In this document: positions 18,782 through 26,064 of the stretch, one piece after another
Layout of the letters: each line of letters opens with the position of its first letter
Position numbering within the stretch: position 1 is the stretch's first letter
Assembly: GCF_003710805.1 (NCBI RefSeq)
Contig: NZ_RHHB01000015.1
Location: forward strand, 1-64,000
DNA: 64,000 bases
Direction: 5' to 3'
From: Agromyces tardus
GTDB taxonomy: Bacteria; Actinomycetota; Actinomycetes; Actinomycetales; Microbacteriaceae
Translations under genes and position numbers: made by a program
The notes under the pieces: generated by a model
Told to the model about the DNA's origin: nothing
The model's database searches: none
Seen by the model: the letters and a program-made list of their open reading frames with translations, nothing else

Positions 18782-19026
18782 GGTCGCTCCAGCCTAGGGC
18801 GGAGCGTGACATCCGCTCATTCGCGCGCTCGTTCGCCTACTCGCTGCTCATGTGAGCGGCCTATGTAAACGATTGGTGTCGGGTGTGGGATGAATGGCTT
18901 GTGGGGCCTTCCCCCGCCCTGTGCCGCGTCGTAGGCTGCGAGGGCTTCCCCCCTCTCGGGGGAGCACTCGTCGGGGGGCGTCGGATCCGTCGCACCCTCG
19001 CCGCGACTCGCAGAGGAGACAACGGA

Positions 19027-22000
19027 ATGCACGAACGTTCCATCGGCGCCGAGGCCCCAGCAGCCCGGCGCCCGCGTCGCAGCAGGGGCCGGGTCGGCGC
19101 CCTCGCGGCGCTCGCCACCGCATCGGCCGTCGGCCTGTCGCTGCTCGGAGGCGCCCCTGCCTTCGCCGCCGACGTGACGAACACCATCGCGCAGGTGCAG
19201 GGCACCTCGGCGAACCAGGGCCCGAACGCGGCCTCGCCGCTCGCCGGCTCCGTCGTCACGGTCGAGGGCATCGTCACGGGCGACCACCGCACGGGCGGCT
19301 ACCGGGGCCTGTACGTGCAGACTGCCGGCTCAGGCGGGTCGACGGATGCGACGCCCGGTGCCTCCGACGGCATCTTCGTGTTCCTCAGCGGCAACCCCGC
19401 CGCCGGCGTCGCGATCGGCGACAAGGTCAAGGTCACCGGCCGCGTCAGCGAGTTCAACACCGTGACGCAGATCAGCGCCACCGCAGCAGGATCGGTCGAG
19501 CTCGTCCAGGCCGGCGTCGGCGTTCCGGCCGTGACACCGCTCGCGAACACCGTGCTCGGCAGTTCGCGCGAGCAGTTCGAGGGCATGCTCGTGCGCCCCA
19601 GCGGCACCTACAAGCTCGTCTCGAGCCACAACCTGCAGAGCTTCGGCGAGCTCTGGACGAGCGCTGGCAGCACGATGCCGGTCGAGGCGTTCGAAAGCCA
19701 GACGCCGAACACCAAGGCGGCGAACGACATCACCGCGGCGAACAACAATGCGCGGCTGCTCCTCGACGACGGCTACAGCATCCGTGTCGACAACGCGGGG
19801 CACCCCGGCGACCAGCCCTACTTCACGAAGGACGCCGTCGTCCGCAACGGCGATGTGGTGAATTTCCCGGCGGGCGGCTCGCTGCTCAGCTACGACTTCG
19901 GCAACTGGCGCCTCCAGCCGCCGACGCCGATCAACGACGCGAGCGATCCGGCCCTCAAGCCGACGTTCTCCACGGTCGACGAGGACGGAAAGGTCATCGG
20001 CAACCCGCGTCCGGCCGACCCGCCGGTCGTCGCGGGCGACATCCAGGTCGCGTCCTTCAACGTGCTGAACTACTTCACGACCCTCGGCGAGGACAACCCC
20101 GACGCCCGCGGCGCCGAGACGGCCGAGGAGTTCGCGATCCAGGAGTCGAAGATCGTCACGGCGATCAACAAGCTCGACGCCGACGTGGTCGCACTGCAGG
20201 AGATCGAGAACTCGGTCAAGCTCGGCGAGGCACCTGACGAGGCGCTCTCGACGCTCGTGAAGGCGCTCAACAAGGCCGCCGGATCGAAGGTGTGGGACTA
20301 CGTCCGCACGCCCGCGGCACTGCACGACGCCGCGATCACCGACTACATCACGAACGCGATCATCTACAAGCCGTCGGTCGTGAAGCCCTCCGGCGAGGCG
20401 CAGACCGTCATCGACGAGTCCGTGTGGGACATCGCGCGCGAGCCGATCGCCCAGACCTTCAAGTACGGCAACCAGTTCGCAACGGTCATCGCCAACCACT
20501 TCAAGTCGAAGGGCGGCACCGACCCGACGCCCGAGACCGGGCAGGATGCCTTCAACGGCGAGCGCACGAAGCAGGCACAGTCGCTCCTGACGTTCGCGAC
20601 CGCGCTCTCCGAGGGCAAGAAGAACGCCGTCTACCTGGTCGGCGACTTCAACTCCTACGCCAAGGAGGACCCGATCCAGGTCTTCGTCAAGGCAGGCTGG
20701 ACCGACGTCCTCTTCAGCAAGGCGCGTGGGCAGTACACGTACACGTTCGACGGCGAGCTCGGCTCGCTCGACCACGTGATCGCCTCCCCCGCCGCGAACG
20801 ACCGGATCACCAAGGCGGGCGTGTGGTCGATCAACTCCCCCGAGTGGTCGCAGCGCGAGTACTGGGGCAGCGCCGCCGAGGCGGGCACGCCGTTCCGCTC
20901 GAGCGACCACGACCCGATCCTCGTCGGCGTCGGCTCACCCGTCGTCTCCTCCACGGTCGACATCGACCTCGTGACGGTGAACGACTTCCACGGGCGCATC
21001 GAGCAGTCCGCGCCGTCGGGCGGCATCGCCGCGCTCTCATCCGCGGTCAAGCAGATCCGCGCGGCGAACCCGAACACGATCTTCGCCGCAGCGGGCGACA
21101 TGATCGGCGCGTCGACGTTCACGTCCTTCATCCAGCAGGACAAGCCGACGATCGAGGCGTTGAACGCGGCCGGACTCGACGTGAGCGCCGTCGGCAACCA
21201 CGAGTTCGACCAGGGCTTCGCCGACCTCACCGACCGCGTGATGCCGCTCGCCCTCTGGGAGTACCTCGGTGCCAACGTCTACGAGAAGGGCACGACGCAG
21301 CCGGCGCTTCCCGAGTACTGGGTCCAGGAGTTCCAGGGCGTCCGGGTCGGCTTCGTGGGTGCGGTGACCGACGAGCTGCCGTCGCTGGTGAGCCCCGACG
21401 GGATCAAGGACATCGAGGTGGGCGACCCCGCCGAGGCCGCGAACCGCGTCGCCGCGCAGCTCAGTGACGGCGACGATGGCAACGGCGAGGCCGACATCGT
21501 GGTGCTCCTCGTGCACGAGGGCGCGGCCACCACGAAGATCGAGGACGCGACCGACCCGAACTCGAGGTTCGGCGAGATCGTCAACGAGACCGTGATGCAG
21601 CCGAACTCGCTGATCGACGCGATCGTGTCGGGCCACACCCACCTCGCGTACAACCACGTGATCAACGGCCACCCCGTGATCTCGAGCGGCCAGTATGGCG
21701 AGCGGTTCTCGCGCATGGACATCCAGTTCGACAAGAAGACCAAGACCTTCACCATGAAGAACGAGATCTTCAACCTCATGGATGGCAGCACGGCGCTCTA
21801 CCCCGACGACCCCGCGGTCGTGCCGATCGTCGCTGACGCGGTAGCCAAGGCCAGTGTGCTCGGCAGCGTGGTGCTCGGCCAGACCACCGGTGACTTCGGA
21901 CGCGCGGTCTCGGCGAACCCCGTGGGCGCCTCGTCGTTCCCGGAGAACCGCGGCGGCGAGTCGACGCTCGGCAACTTCGTCGCCGACGTGCAGCGATGGG

Positions 22001-22794
22001 CCCTGAACGAGGACGGCACCCGTGACGTGGACATCACGTTCATGAACCCGGGCGGCCTCCGCGCGGACATCGACACGGGCGACGTCACGTACAAGGAGGC
22101 GGCGAACGTCCAGCCGTTCGCCAACACCCTGGTCACGCTGAACCTCACGGGAGCCCAGGTCAAGTCCGTGCTCGAGGAGCAGTGGCAGCCCACCGGGGCG
22201 ACGCGTCCGTTCCTCAAGCTCGGCGTCAACAAGGAGCTCACGTACACGTACGACCCGGCTGCGGCCAAGGGCTCGCACATCACCGAGATCCGGCTCGGCG
22301 GCCAGCCGCTCGACCTTGCGGCCACGTATAGCGTCGGCGCCAACTCGTTCCTCGCGGCGGGTGGAGACAACTTCTTCACGCTCGCGCAGGGTACGGGCAA
22401 GGCCGACAGCGGCAAGATCGACCTCGAGTCGATGGTGGACTACTTCGACGCTTTCGGCACGGCAACGCCCGATCCGAAGCAGCGCGCCGTCGGCGTGGTC
22501 GTGCAGGGCGACGGAACGTACGCCCCGAACGAGTCGGTGACGGTGAACCTGTCCTCGCTCGACTTCACGCGCACCGAGATCGACGCCGACGAGGCGCGGA
22601 TCACTCGTGCGGGTGGTGACGGCACGGTGCTCGGCAGTGCGCCGATCAACACCGCGTACACGCCCACCACCGACGAGGTCGGCAAGGCGAGCGTGACGTT
22701 CACCATCCCCGCCGACGCGAGCGGAGTGACGCGGTTCGACGTGACAGTGCCCAGCACCGGAACGACGAGCTCGTTCACGCTGAACATCGGCTGA
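19027..22794 (+). CDS. Secreted ExeM/NucH-type nuclease fused to 5'-nucleotidase
   Basis: This 1255-residue exported protein has a long twin-arginine-free signal peptide ending APAFA (cleavage about residue 47), an OB-fold-like region (about 55-330), and an endonuclease/exonuclease/phosphatase domain (about 338-630; ASFNVLNYF, LQEIEN, VGDFNSY, SSDHDP). A metallophosphoesterase domain follows (about 645-930; VNDFHGRI, GNHEFDQGF, SGHTHLAYN), then a 5'-nucleotidase C-terminal domain (about 955-1130) and an Ig-like tail. It should degrade extracellular DNA and strip phosphate from the nucleotides. There is no sorting signal, so it is probably released. AGGAG precedes the ATG. Confidence 0.93.
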   Translation: MHERSIGAEAPAARRPRRSRGRVGALAALATASAVGLSLLGGAPAFAADVTNTIAQVQGTSANQGPNAASPLAGSVVTVEGIVTGDHRTGGYRGLYVQTAGSGGSTDATPGASDGIFVFLSGNPAAGVAIGDKVKVTGRVSEFNTVTQISATAAGSVELVQAGVGVPAVTPLANTVLGSSREQFEGMLVRPSGTYKLVSSHNLQSFGELWTSAGSTMPVEAFESQTPNTKAANDITAANNNARLLLDDGYSIRVDNAGHPGDQPYFTKDAVVRNGDVVNFPAGGSLLSYDFGNWRLQPPTPINDASDPALKPTFSTVDEDGKVIGNPRPADPPVVAGDIQVASFNVLNYFTTLGEDNPDARGAETAEEFAIQESKIVTAINKLDADVVALQEIENSVKLGEAPDEALSTLVKALNKAAGSKVWDYVRTPAALHDAAITDYITNAIIYKPSVVKPSGEAQTVIDESVWDIAREPIAQTFKYGNQFATVIANHFKSKGGTDPTPETGQDAFNGERTKQAQSLLTFATALSEGKKNAVYLVGDFNSYAKEDPIQVFVKAGWTDVLFSKARGQYTYTFDGELGSLDHVIASPAANDRITKAGVWSINSPEWSQREYWGSAAEAGTPFRSSDHDPILVGVGSPVVSSTVDIDLVTVNDFHGRIEQSAPSGGIAALSSAVKQIRAANPNTIFAAAGDMIGASTFTSFIQQDKPTIEALNAAGLDVSAVGNHEFDQGFADLTDRVMPLALWEYLGANVYEKGTTQPALPEYWVQEFQGVRVGFVGAVTDELPSLVSPDGIKDIEVGDPAEAANRVAAQLSDGDDGNGEADIVVLLVHEGAATTKIEDATDPNSRFGEIVNETVMQPNSLIDAIVSGHTHLAYNHVINGHPVISSGQYGERFSRMDIQFDKKTKTFTMKNEIFNLMDGSTALYPDDPAVVPIVADAVAKASVLGSVVLGQTTGDFGRAVSANPVGASSFPENRGGESTLGNFVADVQRWALNEDGTRDVDITFMNPGGLRADIDTGDVTYKEAANVQPFANTLVTLNLTGAQVKSVLEEQWQPTGATRPFLKLGVNKELTYTYDPAAAKGSHITEIRLGGQPLDLAATYSVGANSFLAAGGDNFFTLAQGTGKADSGKIDLESMVDYFDAFGTATPDPKQRAVGVVVQGDGTYAPNESVTVNLSSLDFTRTEIDADEARITRAGGDGTVLGSAPINTAYTPTTDEVGKASVTFTIPADASGVTRFDVTVPSTGTTSSFTLNIG

Positions 22795-22809
22795 CCCGCC
22801 CCCAGCGGA

Positions 22810-22843
22810 CGAACGGCCCCGGGCGCGAGCCCGGGGCCGTTCG
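22810..22843 (+). terminator. Strong hairpin after the nuclease gene
   Basis: CGAACGGCCCCGGGC (22810-22824) pairs perfectly with GCCCGGGGCCGTTCG (22829-22843) over the loop GCGA, starting 15 nt after the stop. There is no T-tract, as is common in high-GC actinobacteria. Confidence 0.88.
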
Positions 22844-22871
22844 GCGTCGGCGGGCCGTGAGGCCGGCCGGT

Positions 22872-22884
22872 TAGGCTGGACGGG
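22872..22884 (+). promoter_or_regulatory. Leaderless promoter
   Basis: TAGGCT (22872-22877) ends 6 nt before the GTG at 22884, which is itself followed directly by ATG. Confidence 0.65.
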
Positions 22885-23510
22885 TGATGTCCCGGGGAGC
22901 GCGCGCAGCCCGCGGAGCGGCAGTCGCCGTCTTCGCGACCTTCGTGGCCTCGCTCGCGCACACGATCGGCGGTGGAGCCCTGCCCGGCCCGGTCGCGGTG
23001 CTCGTCGCCCTCGCGTTCTCGACGCCGCTCGCGGTGCTCCTCACGGGCGCACGGATGCGGCTGCTCCGCACCTCGGTCGCCGCGCTCCTCGCGCAGGCCG
23101 CCCTCCACCTGCTGTACGCCATGGGCGGCAGCTGGACGGCCGTGCCGGTGAGCGATGGAATGACCGGCCACGCGGCGCACGCGGCATCCGCTGTGCACCT
23201 CTCGGCGGGCGGCCCGGCGCTCGACCACGGCCACGCCGCGATCATGCCGCTCGCCCACGTCGTCGCGGCGGCGCTCACCGTGGCGTTCCTCGCAGCGGCC
23301 GATCGCGCGATCGCCGCGATCGCCGTCGCCTTCGGCACCGTCGTGCGCGGCATCCGACTGCTGATCGCCGTGCTCGCCGGCTTGCCGGTGCCCACTCGGC
23401 CGGGCACGCTCGCGGCGACCATCGTTCCCGACGTCTCGCCCAACCGCGAGGCGCTCCTCCTCTCGTCACTGCGGCACCGCGGTCCGCCGGTCGCGACGCT
23501 CGCCGCCTGA
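22884..23510 (+). CDS. Integral membrane protein upstream of YcnI/CopC
   Basis: This 208-residue protein has about four hydrophobic segments: AAVAVFATFVASLAHTIGGG, PVAVLVALAFSTPLAVLL, SVAALLAQAALHLLYAMGG and VVAAALTVAFLAAAD. A His-rich loop between helices 3 and 4 (GMTGHAAHAASAVHLSAGGPALDHGHAA) could bind metal. Being first in line before YcnI and CopC homologues on the same strand, it is probably part of the same copper-handling group. I do not recognise a named family. GTG or the following ATG could be the start of the leaderless message. Confidence 0.75.
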   Translation: MMSRGARAARGAAVAVFATFVASLAHTIGGGALPGPVAVLVALAFSTPLAVLLTGARMRLLRTSVAALLAQAALHLLYAMGGSWTAVPVSDGMTGHAAHAASAVHLSAGGPALDHGHAAIMPLAHVVAAALTVAFLAAADRAIAAIAVAFGTVVRGIRLLIAVLAGLPVPTRPGTLAATIVPDVSPNREALLLSSLRHRGPPVATLAA

Positions 23511-23631
23511 GCGGCGCACTCGCACCCACCTCCGCAGAATCCGCACGCGCGGGCGCACCGACCCCCTCGGACCGACCGGCCACGTCACGCCCGGCACGCC
23601 CGCGCACCCGACGAAGAGAGACCCTCCCCGA

Positions 23632-24420
23632 ATGCGTACCACCACCCGCACCACCCGCACCACCCGCACCACCCGCACCACCCGCACCACCCGCACTGCC
23701 CTGGCCGCCGCGACCGCCCTCGGCGGCGGCGCCCTGCTCGCCCTCGCGGCCCCGCTCGCCGCGCAGGCGCACGTCAGCGTCGCCCCGACCTCGACCGCGG
23801 CTGGCGCCTCCACCGTGCTGACGTTCTCGTCGGCGCACGGCTGCGAGGGCTCGCCCACGACGGCCTTCACCGTCGACATCCCCGAGGGCGTCGAGTCCGT
23901 CGCACCGACCCTGAAGTCCGGGTGGACGGTCGAGAAGGTCATGGTCGACCTCGACGAACCCATCGACGACGGCCACGGCAACACCATCACCGAGCGCGTC
24001 GGCCAGGTCGTGTACACGGCGGCCACGCCGGTTCCCGACGGGTTCCGCGACACCCTCGAGATCCAGCTGCGGCTCCCCGAGGACGCCGCGGGCGAGCGGC
24101 TCGAGTTCCCCGTGCTGCAGGAGTGCGAGGTCGGCGAGACCGCCTGGAACGAGTCGCCCAGCGCAGACGGCGCCGAGCCCGAGCACCCGGCGCCGGCGAT
24201 CGAGGTGACGGACGCGGCCGCCGAGGGCGACGGCCACGGGCACGACGACGCCGCCGGATCGGCCGACCACGCGGCATCCGACACCATGGCCGACGCCGAG
24301 TCGACCGCCGTGACGAGCGACGACGACGTGCTCGCGCGGGTGCTGGGCGTCGCCGGCCTCACGGTCGGCGTCGTGGGCATCGTACTCGCCGTGAACGCCC
24401 GACGCTCCGGGAAGGCCTGA
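23632..24420 (+). CDS. ycnI: YcnI-family copper-binding protein (DUF1775)
   Basis: This 262-residue exported protein has a signal peptide (about 1-46) whose n-region is a Thr-Thr-Arg repeat. Cleavage at AQA|HVSV would expose His47 as the N-terminal residue; YcnI proteins use an N-terminal His with a conserved Glu and Trp (here in KSGWTVEKV) to bind Cu(II). The DUF1775 domain spans about 47-190. A linker rich in Asp, His and Glu (EGDGHGHDDAAG) follows, then a C-terminal membrane helix (about 232-252), so the protein is membrane-anchored outside the cell. One nt separates it from copC. Confidence 0.9.
   Translation: MRTTTRTTRTTRTTRTTRTTRTALAAATALGGGALLALAAPLAAQAHVSVAPTSTAAGASTVLTFSSAHGCEGSPTTAFTVDIPEGVESVAPTLKSGWTVEKVMVDLDEPIDDGHGNTITERVGQVVYTAATPVPDGFRDTLEIQLRLPEDAAGERLEFPVLQECEVGETAWNESPSADGAEPEHPAPAIEVTDAAAEGDGHGHDDAAGSADHAASDTMADAESTAVTSDDDVLARVLGVAGLTVGVVGIVLAVNARRSGKA
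23641..23694 (+). repeat. Six tandem 9-bp repeats in the YcnI signal peptide
   Basis: Six perfect copies of ACCACCCGC encode (Thr-Thr-Arg)x6 in the positively charged n-region. Unit gain or loss is in frame and would add or remove one Arg at a time. Confidence 0.95.
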
Positions 24421-24421
24421 C

Positions 24422-25132
24422 ATGCGTCGCGTGACCGCGATGCTCGGACTCGTGCTCGGCGCGGCGGTGCTCGCCGTCGCCCCGAGCGCGCCCGCCTTCG
24501 CGCACAACTACCCGGTCGCCGAGTCGCCCGACGAGGGCTCGACGATCGACACGCAGCCCGAGGTGGTGTCGCTCACGACGAACGACGCACTGCTCGACTT
24601 CGAGGACACCGCCGTCATGGACGTGCTCGGGCCCGACGGCCGGCACTACGCGACGGCGTGCGCGACCGTCTCCGGCGCCACCGTCGAGGTGCCGGCGACG
24701 CTCGGCACGCCGGGCGACTACACGGTCGAATGGCAGGCGGTCTCGACCGACGGCCACCCGATCTCGGGCGAGTTCGGGTTCACGTGGGCGCCCGCCGATG
24801 GGGTCGAACTGGCCGAGGGCGCAGCCACGGCCGTCTGCCCGGCCGCGGCGGGTGAGCCCACGGATGCCGCGACCGACGATGCCGGCACCGGGGTCGACTC
24901 CGAGGGCGTCGCCTCGAGCGACCTCTTCTGGGTGCTCGGCGCGTTCGGCGTCGTCATCGTCGCGGGGATCGTGACCTGGCTCCTCGTGCGCCCGCGCGGC
25001 GCCGGTCGGCACGAACCCGAGCCGCACGCACCGGACCCGCACGAACCAGACCCGCACGAACCGGACCCGCACGTACCAGACCCGCACGTACCAGACCCGC
25101 ACGAACCGGACCCGCACCGCCCGCTGGAGTGA
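24422..25132 (+). CDS. copC: CopC-family copper-resistance protein with His-rich tail
   Basis: This 236-residue exported protein has a signal peptide ending APAFA|HNYPV, so mature His28 is N-terminal. With Asp110 and His112 (STDGHPISGEFGF) it completes the usual CopC Cu(II) site. The CopC domain covers about 28-125, a membrane helix about 167-188, and the remaining tail, predicted cytoplasmic, is a Pro-Asp-Pro-His repeat with about eight His at five-residue spacing. CopC delivers or holds copper outside the membrane. It follows YcnI after one nt; no CopD membrane partner is present here. Confidence 0.9.
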   Translation: MRRVTAMLGLVLGAAVLAVAPSAPAFAHNYPVAESPDEGSTIDTQPEVVSLTTNDALLDFEDTAVMDVLGPDGRHYATACATVSGATVEVPATLGTPGDYTVEWQAVSTDGHPISGEFGFTWAPADGVELAEGAATAVCPAAAGEPTDAATDDAGTGVDSEGVASSDLFWVLGAFGVVIVAGIVTWLLVRPRGAGRHEPEPHAPDPHEPDPHEPDPHVPDPHVPDPHEPDPHRPLE

Positions 25133-25200
25133 GGTTTCCGCGCCGGAGTGATCGTTGCTCGATCACTCCGGCGCAGAAAACGGCCTCCGGCGCGGAAACC
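25133..25200. terminator. Nested inverted repeats between convergent copC and SDR
   Basis: Hairpin 1: GCGCCGGAGTGATCG (25140-25154) pairs with CGATCACTCCGGCGC (25160-25174) over a 5-nt loop. Hairpin 2: GGTTTCCGCGCCGGAG (25133-25148) pairs perfectly with CTCCGGCGCGGAAACC (25185-25200). The two share the left arm and are mutually exclusive. It starts directly after the copC TGA and should terminate from both sides. Confidence 0.8.
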
Positions 25201-25241
25201 GACTCCTGCGTGGCAACCGGCCCCCGGGGCGGCCGTTGCCG

Positions 25242-25949
25242 TCAGGCGTCCGTGAACGCGCTCGCGGGCAGCGAGGTCTCGCCCTCGACGATCGCGCGCA
25301 CGACCCGATCCGCGACGGCGGCCGGGTCGTGTCCGGCGGGGAAGGCGGGCGCCGTTCCGAAGAGCGGTCGTCCGGCGAGGCCCGTCTCGGTGTGGCCCGG
25401 GTGGGCGTCGAGCAGTCGGATGCCGCTGCGCCGCAGTTCGCGTCCCGCCGCCGTCAGGTACGCCGCCAGGGCGGCCTTCGAGGCGGAGTAACTCGCCAGC
25501 CCCGCGGTGGGCAGTTCGGCGACGATTCCCGTGAGCGCCAGGACCACGGGCTTGCGGCCCGCGCCCGCCGATTCCGCGAGGGCGGGGATCGCCGCCGAGA
25601 TGATGCGCATGGGTGCGAGCGCGTTCACGGTGAACAACGTCTCGAGGTCCTGGGCAGCGGTCTCGGCGGCCGTGTCGAACCCCACGACTCCCGCCGCGAG
25701 CACGATGACGTCGAGCCCGCCGAGCGCGTCGACGGCGCGCGAGACGATCGTCTCCGGCGCATCCTCGTCGGTGAGGTCGACGGCGATGACGAGCGTGTCG
25801 CCCCCGCCCGCCCGCTCGGCGAGGCGCGCCTCGTCGCGTCCGCTCAGCGCGAGGCGGGCGCCGGCGTCGCCGAGACGTTGCGCGATGAGCGTGCCGAGCA
25901 CGCCGGTCGCGCCGACGATGAGGGCGCGCGAGCCATCGAGATCCGTCAT
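25242..25949 (-). CDS. Short-chain dehydrogenase/reductase
   Basis: This 235-residue Rossmann-fold protein has the cofactor motif GATGVLG (about 13-19), NAG-like AAGVV, NAL in place of NAx, and the catalytic YxxxK as SYSASK. The Ser normally 13 residues before the Tyr is Gly here, with a Thr one position earlier (ALTGIVAEL), so the catalytic triad is altered and activity is uncertain. The substrate is unknown. TAGGCT (25961-25956) ends 6 nt before the ATG, indicating a leaderless message. It diverges from recQ and converges on copC. Confidence 0.82.
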   Translation of the reverse strand: MTDLDGSRALIVGATGVLGTLIAQRLGDAGARLALSGRDEARLAERAGGGDTLVIAVDLTDEDAPETIVSRAVDALGGLDVIVLAAGVVGFDTAAETAAQDLETLFTVNALAPMRIISAAIPALAESAGAGRKPVVLALTGIVAELPTAGLASYSASKAALAAYLTAAGRELRRSGIRLLDAHPGHTETGLAGRPLFGTAPAFPAGHDPAAVADRVVRAIVEGETSLPASAFTDA

Positions 25950-26051
25950 GGCGCGAGCCTACGTCGGGGCACCCGTCCTCCCCATGGCTTCACAGCAAGC
26001 TCGCACGCTCATCGCACCTGATCGACCGGCGACGGTGTCGTCGACTGCGGG

Positions 26052-26064
26052 TATGGTCATCGGG
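26052..26064 (+). promoter_or_regulatory. Leaderless promoter of recQ
   Basis: TATGGT (26052-26057) ends 6 nt before the GTG at 26064. No ribosome site is present. Confidence 0.6.
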
